The notes under the pieces: model-generated
The model's input: only the letters and a program-made list of their open reading frames with translations
Databases searched by the model: none
Told to the model about the DNA's origin: nothing
Program-made: the position numbers and the translations under genes
From: Casuarina equisetifolia
Taxonomy: Eukaryota > Streptophyta > Magnoliopsida > Fagales > Casuarinaceae
Reading direction: 5' to 3'
NCBI GenBank assembly: GCA_028551475.1
Contig: CM052357.1
Span: forward strand, 19,701,931 to 19,765,930
Length of the DNA stretch: 64,000 nucleotides
In this document: positions 30,701-42,094 of the stretch, piece after piece
Layout of the letters: each line of letters starts with the position of its first letter
Position numbering within the stretch: the first letter of the stretch is position 1

Positions 30701-33480
30701 AAAGACAATGTGGTGGAACCGGCACGCATCCTTTTGTGTAGGACTATGTCGGTAGTTAACCAACAAAACCTACTTTACGCAAGAACGAAGAGACTGGTAC
30801 CTGAAATACAGTGCAGCCATGCATGTGTGGAGGTTAACCAGTCGGCACAAGAAGAAAGCGTTTATATAATGCCATCCTCTCAAAGCACAGCATAGATCCA
30901 CCAAAGGCCAACTCAAAGCCATGATGGAAGGGTGGAAGGGTAGAATGTCCAGGATTACCCCAGGAAAAGAGAGGGTCAAGGGCCCTCCCTCGGGCGGTAG
31001 AGACTGTAAATGAAAAGGAAAAGTTGAAGACATATGGGCTCCTTGGCCCAGCAAATACGCTCTTGGATTTGATTGCATTGTGCTTTGTAAACGTGAAGTA
31101 AAAGCTATTTATTTTCTTCACAGCTTTTTGGAGCTATTTCAGGCTGTTGTGGGTCCATTGCCAGAACAGAGACAAAGACAGACACTATTACTGCCACTGC
31201 CACCTCTACTTAGATCTCAGAGTTTCGAGATCAAACTCTCAAAACTGGGGACAGTCGTGGCCATTGAGTTGCTATTGATGGGACTGCACTGCACATACTG
31301 AAAAGCTTACTTTTGTTACTTTTACAGTACGAAGTTAGGAGCTCTATGTAGCTCAAACGAGCCACATTATGCAGGGAAAGAACACAAAATCAAATTTAGG
31401 TGGGTTGTTCAACCATATAGTTTTCTTTCTACAAGTTCTGCAAAGAACTTAAAGCAATTACATTAGCTGAAATTTCAAAACCATTTAGAAGAAATTTACT
31501 CTGGTAGCCAAGGCTGCTAACGGCAAAGGTATGATTAGTGCCTTGATGGATTGAGGCGTGGGTCATTAGCATAATAAGAGAAGCACGCTTCAAGACAAAG
31601 CCATCGATGGCAGTGTCACCTTAGATGCCTCCAAAGTTAAAGCATGAAATAATTGAGCAAGTTTTTGCAGACCAGACCCTCAGCCATGTGCCTTTTCACC
31701 CATTCATATCAATATTATTTAGTCTTCTAAATGTGTCAAGTATCGAATTACCTGGATCTTCTCCGCTCTTCAGGCTCTTTTTTTAGTAGTGAAATGATTC
31801 ATTGTTCCATAAATCCTTGTCGTTACTAGGTAAACTCTACACTTTTCTCATCAGAAAACAATAATCCCCCTAAACTTGAGTATGCAAGTCAAGACAAGTG
31901 ACGCACAACCGAAATGGAAGAGACAAAAGATGATGATTCTACCAACATTGCCCCAACACGAATGGATTGAGTTCTACTTTTCCTTCTTAATACGTTTCTC
32001 AATGAATGACACAATTGCCTAATCCAGTCTTGGAAGCTATTTGAGATTCAATTATGTTTGCCAATTGGGTTTTGAAGTAGTTTTAATGAATAAACTTAAT
32101 CCATTATCACCAAACTCATTAGATCACAATTTTTCTGGTATGGATGTATGACTAACCAATGATTTCGTGTGAAGTTTTGATTTTATTTATTAAGGCATGA
32201 ACATTAAGTAATGAATAAAAATTTTAGAAAAAATTTAAGCTATTCACAATACATCTAATTATTTACTTTGTGAATTGCTTATGTAAGAAAAGAGATATAG
32301 AGAACAATATAGAAGAGGATAAAGGATGTGGGGATGGACTTATATATATTTCAAGAGATAGACCATCTATGGGAATATGTGATGTAGTATTAGCTCTTGC
32401 TTGCACTTTTTGAGCAAATCATATCTTATAATTAGAGATCTCTTGACGTCAAGGTAATGGGTCTAACATCCGTAGAGGGTTCCGAAGTTTGGTACTGTCC
32501 AAATCCGGTGATTTTGCCTCAAATATGGCCATGAGAGTTGGCTTCTTATTCCAATAGTTAGTTTGATAAAAGGACATATTTTGAGAATGCAAGCATGATA
32601 AATAGAGTGTAGGTGATTTATCTTTCGTTATCCTTATGAGGTCTATTTTCTTTGACTGCAAATGAAAGGGAAAGAATCAGAATCTTAAGCGCAACTCCTG
32701 CAATAGTTCTGCTCAAACCTAGAGATCTGTATGAAGAACATTTGAGTTGTTGAATAACTTTCTCCTCCGTCTGGCGTAACACATGAATCACCTCCACAAT
32801 TGGCTTATGAAGTCAATGATGGACCCTCTGGATGAAGCTGGGAGGCACCGATCCCAAAATCGCGGCCATAATGTCAAGCTTTTTACAGGTAATATGGCAC
32901 TTCGTTTGAGAGGACATGATAAGCCACTTCAGACATTAACTAATCTTTGTTATGCCTTTCTGTTATTTCACTAATTGAAGGCCTTTCTGGGGCTTGGGAC
33001 AAAACTCTGCAACTATACTAATTTGTTATTTGGAATGCTTCTTTACCTTAAAACATGTGAGAAATTCATCTCCTCTTCGTGTTCAGGGACTAAAATAACT
33101 CCATTCTGCGCTTCATCAGTGCAAACTTGGCTTTCCCAAATACATTACAAGATTGCAGGTGTTGCTTGATATAGAATAAAGCTATCTGAACTCGATGGAG
33201 TAGTTGGGAACGCTGTATTTATCAAGGTGCGAATCAAAAGAAAAAGAAAGAGAAAAATATGATAAAAATAAGTAAAACACATGCCAGATATAGAAATATG
33301 GATTAAAATGTAATACCCCACAAGTACTTCATTACGATATATAATGCTTAGCATCTCCGTGTAGTACATTTCTAGCTAGAAAAAGAACTCACTATGATGC
33401 AATTACCCACTAGAAAAAGAACGCACTATGATGCAATTACCCCTCGTTGAGTAAGACCCATCAAAGTCGCGCAGGTGAGA
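27740..33480. other. Intergenic, no supportable gene
   Basis: After the likely 3' UTR of the U-box gene, nearly 6 kb with only short open frames (for example 29265-29603, 30146-30388, 30614-30895) that match no family I know. Base composition around 28-31 kb is less AT-rich than typical for the window, so non-coding transcripts or long UTRs cannot be excluded. Confidence 0.5.
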
Positions 33481-33487
33481 GCCTTAT

Positions 33488-33495
33488 TATAAATA
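33488..33495 (+). promoter_or_regulatory. TATA box of the quinone reductase gene
   Basis: tataaata lies 121 bases before the start codon at 33609, a normal distance for a leader of ~85-95 bases. Assignment is by consensus and position. Confidence 0.6.
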
Positions 33496-33608
33496 GGGTT
33501 CCTCATTCGTTAATCCTCGTGGAAGATCTAATTCACTACTGCACTTTCACTCGTAAGTTCACCGCTGAAGACACATATATACCAGATAGAGACTGAAACA
33601 CATCATCA

Positions 33609-36325
33609 ATGGCCACCAAAGTCTATATTGTGTAAGCTTCGCTCTCGCTCAATCACTCACTCTCCCTCTCTTTTTCCTCCTATCTTGAATACATTGTTGC
33701 CTGCTTTGGTCGTGCCTGCTTTCTTCGTTTGGGTTTTCTTTTGTCAGTGCATGAGAGATGAACCAGGCTTTTTGGAGACCCTTTCTAATTCCCTGCTTGT
33801 TTGCTTTCTTCGTTTGGGTTCCTTTAGCTAGTGCGTGAGAGATGAACCCATCTTTCCCAAGTCCCTCTCATCTAGGTTTCGTACTTACGTGCAAACATCT
33901 TGCTTTGTAATTGTTGTCTTAGTTGATCTTCTCATGCATTGGATAATCACTTTCTAGGATTCCCATAAGGGTTTGTAATTCTTGTAAGAGTAATATTTAG
34001 TCTTCAGTTTACATAATTAAGTTCTTTTTGTACATCCATCTATAATTCCTTGATTCTTCAAACAAGCCAACCCTTGATTAATAATTTTGAAAATCCCACA
34101 TGGATTATCACCAGAGTCAAATCGATTCTTTTTTGAATTTCTATACATGCAATTCGCTCAAAAACACATCTTTTTATTAGGAGCTCCATTGTAGAATTCA
34201 AGCCTAACCATTAATCGAGATTCGAATCTCTTCTCCCCTCTTCATGGGTGTGAGTTGTAATAGAAAAAAAATAAAAAATAAAAAATAAAAATAAAAAACG
34301 ACAAAGCCTTTGGATACATTAGATTCTTTTGAAAACTAATCCTAATGACTCAATAGGTAGGATGCTGGTGCTGTTTCTATTTAGCTTATTCATAGTCAAA
34401 CTTCTATTTCCAAGGGTTTGCTTGCTAATTGACAAGTTCAATTCTCAACCAAAATTTTTATGATGATAAGAGAAGATAGAATTGGATTCCTGGATAGAAT
34501 TTGTGTCCTGCATTTCAATTTTATGAGCCTCATTATTTTACTCTTTTAAGTTGAATTCTGCCTAACTTAATTCTAGATGTTATTTTCAAATCCTCAATTG
34601 CCTGTTTGGCTTAAAGAAAGAGGCACTTTCGGCTTTAAGACTTGAGGAAGCCAAATTAAAGAGTCACACTTCGTGATTTCATCTCTTAATTGCCAAAACC
34701 AATTCCTTTAGTTCCATCGAAAGGTTAAAAAGCTATTCAAGATAGGCAAGACGTGCTGTGCTGTTCTTCTTTCGTTGTAATCAAACATGATCTACCATAA
34801 AGGCCCTGTGAAAAAGAGCATTCATTAACAAGGTCGGAAAGAACTACAGATGTCCAGCACAGCAAACTTTCTGCTGACCTGATCAGTCATACGGCAATTT
34901 ATTTTTTATTTTTTGGCAAGAGTTGGTTGCCTAACTATTTGGTATTTGGTGTAATTATTTTTCCTGTATTCCTTTTTTCCCCATTTTTCGGCATCTTTGA
35001 TGTATACACCATATTGATATGTTACAACACTTTACGGTGCCTTTATATGCATAAGGTTTTCACAAAAAGCAAGATTCGTGCTCAAGAAAGTTTGACAGTG
35101 AAGACTTTATGCGGTGAGGTAGCAACAAATGAAGAAAAAGTGATGGTGAAACACGAAATAGCTTTTGAAATTATATCTGAAAGAGGAACGGAGGACCATG
35201 TCTTTTTGGAGCTTGTGGTCCTTGGTCCAAAGTATTCTTCACTATTTTTTTTATTTACTTGTCGATACATGCTCCCACATGCATGAGTATTCCTTCCGCT
35301 TCATGGCTTGTGTGCTTCAAAATAAGACATCATCAGTTGAAAATTAAGAATTAATTGTGTAAGTTTTAGTTTCAAAAAGGTACATTAATATAATCTAAAG
35401 GCTTGATGCATGGTCTAGTTATTATTCCACCTATGGACACGTTGAGAAGCTGGGCCAGCAAATAAAGAAAGGAGCTGAATCTGTGGAAGGAGTAGAAGCA
35501 AAGCTATGGCAGGTGTGTCATTTTCTCTCCAGCAATTACCTTTTCATTTTAATACCTTTTGATCAATGGAGTCAGCGTTTGATAACACGTACAATCTTGG
35601 GAACAAATCTGGAACTTGAGTAGCTCAGATTATTATATAAGGAGAATTACACAAAATCTTTCACGTTGAGCTCCCCAGGACAAGGACCATTTTTTCTTGC
35701 AAAGATCAAAATTGCCTGACACATTTCCAGGTACCCGAGACTCTACCTGACGAGGTTCTTGAGAAGATGCAAGCACCACCAAAGAGTGATGTACCTATCA
35801 TCGGTCCCAGTGAGCTTGTGGAGGCCGACGGTCTACTGTTTGGTTTCCCAACTAGATTCGGAATGATGGCTGCACAATTTAAAGCGTTTATGGATTCAAC
35901 TGGAACGCTATGGAGAAATCAACAGCTTGCAGGCAAGCCTGCAGGAATTTTCTATAGCACTGGATCCCAGGGAGGTGGACAAGAAAGCACCCCGTGAGTT
36001 TTTATTCACAGTTTCCATATTTTTGTTCTCGCAATCCTTTAAGAAGTTATCGTTGTGGTAAAGTTTACTTCTTTTTATTGGAAAACTATGCAGCCTGACA
36101 GCCATTACTCAGCTTGTTCATCATGGAATGCTCTTTGTGCCGATAGGGTACACATTTGGAGCTGGAATGTTTGAGATGGAGAAGGTGAAAGGTGGCAGCC
36201 CCTATGGTGCAGGTACTTTTGCTGGGGATGGATCGAGACAGCCTTCTGAGTTGGAATTGGACCTAGCTTTCCACCATGGGAAATATTTTGCTGGTATTGC
36301 CAAAAAGCTCAAGGGAATCGCCTGA
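33609..36325 (+). CDS. FQR1: NAD(P)H:quinone oxidoreductase, FQR1/WrbA family
   Basis: Four exons, 33609-33631 (23 bp), 35419-35512, 35731-35993 and 36094-36325, give 203 aa, the usual family length (~204). Joining the tiny first exon to exon 2 rebuilds [19 protein letters not shown], the flavin-phosphate loop of the flavodoxin-like fold. Further FMN-site motifs are [16 protein letters not shown] (~77-92) and [11 protein letters not shown] (~112-122); the C-terminal half carries [20 protein letters not shown] and [17 protein letters not shown]. The enzyme binds FMN and reduces quinones by two electrons using NAD(P)H, avoiding semiquinone radicals. In Arabidopsis FQR1 is a primary auxin-response gene; that regulation is not visible here. 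The first coding exon is too short to be found by open-frame scanning. Intron 1 is 1787 bp. Confidence 0.95.
33719..33890. repeat. 85-bp imperfect duplication in FQR1 intron 1
   Basis: ctttcttcgtttgggttt...cagtgcatgagagatgaacc at 33719 recurs at 33804 as ctttcttcgtttgggttc...tagtgcgtgagagatgaacc. Entirely intronic; it produces a 67-codon chance open frame at 33628-33831. Confidence 0.8.
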
Positions 36326-36740
36326 TGAATTTTCACTTCCCATAACGAGAATTGCCTTCTATCTACTTGCATCAATGTTTCCTATCTCAAAACACCTGTC
36401 AGAAACTGCTCCACGTTGCCTTATTGTAAGACATGTATAATTATATGCTCTGCCGATCAATTTGGTTTCACATCCTGTTCATTCTTCAAGAAGTGGCTCT
36501 CGTTAACTATGAAATCTTTTGCCGTACTAGTGAAAATTTCTATTGGTATTTATTAACTGTTTGATCTCCTCCATCACATGGTGCATTGAAAGGACCACTT
36601 TGGTGTAAAGCTAGAGGCATTTTTCTGATGCAGAATATGTTTCCATCGGAATGCAACAATTTTTCTGAGGCATTTTTCTGATACAGATAGTCGTGCTCAC
36701 TGTCAATTTGTCTTATTAATTCGTCAACTCAAACCTATAT

Positions 36741-38340
36741 TTTTTTTATAAGTAAATGAATTTATATATCTAAGAGGTAACTTAATATAATAAGACCATA
36801 GGTATATCGCTAGGTTAAAACCATAAACAGTATCATATCAAATAAAAAATAATCTCATCTAACCTCCAAGTATGCTAAAAATATACATATTTTCAACAGT
36901 TTTGTGTTTTTTTTTTTCTACATTGAAAAATCTCTCTCTAATGACCTTAATAGCTTCAAAACTAACATTATGAGAACTAGCAATGTACTTAAACATTCTA
37001 TAATTCCTTTCTTTCCAAATAGCACAAACAAATGAGGTAAATACAAACTTAAAGATACTTGTCTTAGAACTCTTTCCTTTAACACGGTAAAGAAGCTAAC
37101 TAATTTTTGCATTCCATGATAAATAGAATAGTCATACCTTGAAAAAAAAAAGTCTATAAATGTTTCCCATATTACTACAGAGTTTGAACACGTATGAAGA
37201 TGTGGTTACTAGACTCATTTGATGTGCAACATATACAAAGAATTGAAATACCGCTTGTTGCTAATCAATCTTGCATAGCTAGCCATAATACTATAGATTG
37301 ATAGGGAATTGTAAACTTGCGGCATACAATTTCATACCAATCCCATTTAGAGCCTTAGGGAGTAAAAGGTTTCCAAGCAATTTAATTGAGTACATTCCGT
37401 AAGTTAAAGTGTTCACACAAACTTATCTTCTGTTGTATTATTTGATTTGAATAAAGTATTAACATTACTTGTTAGTATAATCCTTAAGGATCTCTTTTTG
37501 ATAGGTAAATTCCACTCTTCATTCATAATTATTGCTTCTCCCATTGCATCTCTAAGCATTCCAAAGTTGAAAGTAGCTTGCTCTCCAATTTTACTAATGA
37601 TAAGGCCTCTAGGTAAGAAAAATCACCTCATGAAAACATCAATTTCTCATTACCTTTTACTTATTTCATCATATTAAAAACCATAGGCCTTACCTTGAGA
37701 ATCTTCCTCCAAGTCCATGTGCTATTTCCTAGTTCTTTTAAATTCCAAAAACAATGATATTTTATTACATAAGTATTCGTTTATGTTGACCATATAGGTT
37801 TTGAAAATAATAGGTTTTGTATATGCCTTGTTTGGCAATTATGTTCCAATCACTAGTTCTTTTAATACTCAAGATCACGTTTAACTTTGCGAACACAAAC
37901 TTAGTTCCAAGCAACTTTAGACCTATGCATCTTCATCTTTACACTATTATTTGATCCATTTGATTCATAGAAATCACCCTATTATTTGATCCACTTGCTT
38001 CAATATGTTACTTGAAAGTATGAAAAGAGATACCCAATAAGTTTGCATTGAAAAAAAAATTGTAAGCTAAACTATATCCATATATGACAAAAACTTGCTC
38101 GTTCAATGCCAAATTTTAGCTAATAAATTTTCCACCAAAAATTGACAATCATGAGTCTTCAATTGTATAGAGGATAAAGGTATTCCTAAGTACTTGCTGA
38201 GAGTATTCTAATTAGGTACCCTAGGAATGATATGAGATTTTATACCTTTGGTGACAAATTGTCTTGTCTCTAACATAAAAGAAAGAACTTAATTCCAACA
38301 ATTTCTATAGTTTAGGCTAGGACTGTAAGAAAAGCAGCAA
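36741..38340 (-). mobile_element. LINE (L1-type) ORF2 3' remnant
   Basis: Read on the minus strand, decayed pieces of the C-terminal half of a plant LINE reverse transcriptase occur in order: YLGIPL (~38180), KVAW (~37905), then a typical TWTWRKILK (~37715), the I(G)EQATFNFGMLRDAMGEAI stretch (~37590-37530), then WDWYEIVCRKFTIPYQS (~37350-37300), LWLA and ESSNHIF of the zf-RVT zinc-binding region (~37285-37200), and VCAIWKERN (~37025-36995). There are several frameshifts and stops. The minus-strand 3' end is marked by an A-run (t-run on plus, 36741-36748). The element is truncated at its 5' end, as is normal for LINE insertions, and cannot be active. Boundaries are approximate. Confidence 0.75.
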
Positions 38341-40764
38341 AATATGCTTCTTATCAAAAAAAAAAAACTTTCATGTATGATTCCCGTTTCTTTTGAATTA
38401 ACGGTGAAAAATTCATTAAGGAGATTTAGTTTCCATAAATTGTATACCGTTACTTAAAATGATATGCTCTATTGGGTAAAATTCTAAACCATGTGATGTT
38501 TTATCCATCCTAAAACTACTAAAGGAAAATGCATCTTCATTGTTGATTGAGAAACTTCATCTCAAAACTGGAGATAACCGTAAGCCATAGTGTAACAGCA
38601 CAAGGTATCAATACTTTGCTTTCACTTTTAGATGATTCTACAACGAAAGGACAAAACATTATTGATTCTTTTTGCGCCTTTACCGTTATGCACATCGGTT
38701 GAGATACACGTTTTTATCTCCTTCTCCTGATGATTATCTCCCCCAAGTCCCTCTCGCACTTGTTATGATTTAGAAAATTTTCTTGGGTGATCACTGCTCA
38801 GTCCTCAAGATCAGGCATTTGCAAATAAATTACAGGGCTCTGCTCAGCGCCTGCACGGTTCTATGCAGGATAACAGTTTGCAGCAAATGGGAAAGGCATT
38901 TGGAACTGGTCTGACTCTTCAGTACTCAAAAACTCAAACGCAAACTACACAATCCCATAGACCATAATTGGCCTTGCGCTGGAGCAAGCCTGCCTTCTTC
39001 TTTTCAAGACCCACACAACTTGTCCTAGCCCGTATTCAAACGGAAGTTTGACCCTTAATGAGAGCAAAGGAAGAGATAGTCATGATGATGGGTCACTCAC
39101 CTCCTTAATAGCAATGATGGGCTAATTGAAAAAATCAAAATCAATTTCAACAAGCTTTACTTTTTTTTCGTGCGTTTTGCTTTTCTAAACTCTCTTTTTC
39201 TTTGTATCGTAACTAGTACTCCAAAGCACATGGAGTCTCTGGTTATGTACAACCTTGTCAATTGGGAACAATTCGTATAGGTCAAGCGCTTGACAACACA
39301 AGGCTATAAAAGTTGGTATCAAAGTTGCCATCCCAGCCATGTAAGAATCAAAATTGTTCTCTGAGGGCTTTAGCCATTTGTCTCGGTCAGCGACTGCCTT
39401 GGAATATTAGATTCTAAAGGTACAAAAAGAAGGAACCCTTTTAATTCAAGGAAAACTTCCAGCTGAAGACAAAAATGGAGTTTTCCATTGAATAGCCAAA
39501 AGAGGAAAAAGATAATCTAACAAATAAGTGGCTGCTGGAAGCATACAATACTAATATCAAAATGATGCTTAAAGACTCAGATGCCTTTCCTCCTTTATGT
39601 TTGTGCTTTTTATTTACTAAACGATACCTGGGGAAAAATACCAATAAATAGCATTGAGTACTCAAGGAGCAAGAGGTACAGATCCCGATGCTTGAAGGTG
39701 TGGTATAATACCCATTGGCCGATCAATTCGAAAGTCACCAAAAGATGATAAAGCGAGCGCCGAGAGATACCGATCAACATGATTTCAAAAAATTAAAGTA
39801 CTTTTGTCATGATTAGTCACTTGTCATTGGGATTCTTCAACTTTAAGCTTCTTCAGATTTTATATACTTGATTAAGCTCTTGAAGTCATTTTGCATAGAT
39901 TTATGGGTTTTTTTAATGAAAGCTTCTATGTGTCTTTAACTTAAATCTTGTGTTTAGATTCTTGGTTACTTCAAAAGATCTTTAAATGGAAAATAACCGA
40001 TTGTATTTGGGTTCTTTGTCATGATGATATAAGTGAAATAAGATTCTATATCAAACCATCTTACGGGAAGAAACTTTTTAGGCAAGCGAAGTTAGTAAAG
40101 TAATGAACTTTTAAAGTCGTTCCTCAGAGTTGTTCTAGTCGGTAAGTATGTTTGAACCTTATAAACCTTGAATTTGAATCTTGCATCGATTAAAAAATTG
40201 AGATTGATTTATGTTGGTGGGACATGTTATTCTATAATAAACTATTTACTGAATTTCTTGTCTTTTTGCATAAGTTTTACTTTGGATAATCATAATCAGA
40301 AAAGTAATTGCTTTGGCCCTATTTGCTGCGACGTGGAGAAGCCATCTTAGGGAAGGGGAAGCTTTTTTTCTTTTTCCTTCTTCTCCAAAATTTATTAATG
40401 ATTGTTGGTTAATTCTCAATGTTGGACTAATTAGTGGAAGCAAGTAGAAACCTTTCTTTTTTGTAAAGAAACTCATAATTGTAACATGAAGCACGAAACT
40501 CGTGAATAAAACATGCATCTATGTGATAAAGCTGCAACGATCATTTAAATTTGTGTCAATAGAAATGCAGATGGAATCCCATTGATATTAATGTAGCCTC
40601 ACTATTTCATAGATATATTCAAGATTACAAGTTAATTGGATAGAGCATGATGACGCACAAATAGACAAGATTCGAGCATAACTGTTGCTAAGGAAAAAAA
40701 AAGTTGAGGGAATTGTTTCACTTTATTATCCTTTGTTTAACAATCTGCAATGTGTTCAGTAGGC

Positions 40765-40880
40765 AAATATGTAGTTTAGTTGGTAATTTACACCACCTGA
40801 GATTAAAAAGTTTTAAGTTCGATATCCAACTTTTTTACATTTCTCATGTATCTAACAAAAACAAATCCTCTCATAATGAA
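40765..40880 (+). mobile_element. tRNA-derived SINE fragment (candidate)
   Basis: An A-box-like tagtttagttggt (40772-40784) is followed 33 bases later by a B-box-like gttcgatatcc (40817-40827), the internal RNA polymerase III promoter layout of tRNA-derived SINEs. No tRNA cloverleaf can be completed. Ends and target duplication not identified. Confidence 0.45.
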
Positions 40881-41316
40881 TTGTTATAAGACTTTACCAT
40901 ACATAAGACAATGAACAATTGGCTCGTGGCAAACTTTCCTGAAGTGAAATAAACAACATGGTTGAGTCTTGGTTTGATATAATGCCATGTTACTGCTTCC
41001 TCAAAAAGAATGCCACGGCGGGCCCTTATATAATCATGTCGATCAAAACTTCCAATGGAAGGCGTTCTACATATTATGATTCAGAAGAAGTTGGGCATTG
41101 AACAAGTTTCACAAGTCAAAAGAGCCATTTTTGGCTTATTAGAAGAGAGTCAATCCAAATACAAGCATTTTTACGTTCGGACAAGATGACGCTTATTAGT
41201 AGAGTCGACGAGAGAGGGGGAGAGAGAGAGTGGCCACTCCACAGAAAGCATAAAGCTTAGGCAGATACATGGTCTCAAACGCACAAACAGAAGAGCACGC
41301 GCACATGCAAATGGAG

Positions 41317-41347
<31 letters not shown>

Positions 41348-41354
41348 TCTCTCC
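41317..41354. repeat. CT microsatellite
   Basis: ctctctctccctctctctctct-type run with one G interruption; a shorter GA run lies at 41211-41231. Flanking open frames are products of the low-complexity sequence. Confidence 0.85.
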
Positions 41355-41664
41355 TTTTCTCTCTGCGAATTATCATTTACCGGAAACCCTAAAAGCAGGA
41401 ACAGTGGGCCGCCTTCTGCCTCTCTGACTTCCACTACGACATTCGAATATATAAACAAATGAAAAGGTTAGAAACCCCAATCAAACAAGCTCCACTCACG
41501 CCTATGCTGGAATACGAATTAAATACGATAATCTCCTTTATTTTTCTTCTTTTTCTCTTCTCTTTATATAAAATAAAAGGTGGTGCCAACTCTAGTACAC
41601 ATAATACAACAACAGGAACAAAAAGCTCTTTATCGCCCGCCTGCTAAATCCAGCTATTACCACC

Positions 41665-41688
41665 GGCAACGGCAACGGCAACGGCAAC
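41665..41688. repeat. GGCAAC hexanucleotide repeat, four units
   Basis: Four perfect ggcaac units in non-coding sequence ~400 bp downstream of the bHLH stop codon. Confidence 0.9.
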
Positions 41689-42094
41689 CAAGTTATATCT
41701 AAATTAGTGTCGCCTTCCGCTGAAGTTAGCAGCTGTTCCTGTTCCAAACTTTCCTCTAACTACGCTTTAATATTTTGAGTTACTTCAACGCCTATATTCT
41801 CTTCCAGAGGCTACTAATCATTTGCTACCCTACATCATTCTGCTTGCAGCTGGCCCAGCAATTCCTGCCCATCTTTGAAGCGTCACTTCCTTTAGTATCT
41901 TTCTTGCTTTTTCTTCCTTTTCGTTGTTTCTTTAGCTTTTCCTCATCACTGGTACAGCACGGTTGTTGTAGCTTCTACGTTTTCCAATTCTCATCCTTCT
42001 TTCTAACCGTAAATTATCATTTCTAACCTGGCTGGGTCCTTCGTAGTATACTATGTCTTTCGTATGTAGAACATCCTTCTCTTCTTTCCCTTCT

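Larger units (their letters stand above)
38341..42094. other. Intergenic between LINE remnant and bHLH gene
   Basis: No supportable protein gene. Holds a tRNA-like SINE candidate (40765-40880), GA/CT microsatellites (41211-41231, 41317-41354) and a GGCAAC repeat (41665-41688). The last few hundred bases will include the 3' UTR of the minus-strand bHLH gene. Confidence 0.5.

Noticed and set aside
34350..34450. Another SINE-like box A/box B pair
   Set aside because: The boxes are ~85 bases apart and poorly matched, too far for a Pol III internal promoter.
34927..35286. 119-codon open frame
   Set aside because: It lies wholly inside FQR1 intron 1, has no recognisable motif and is AT/T-rich.
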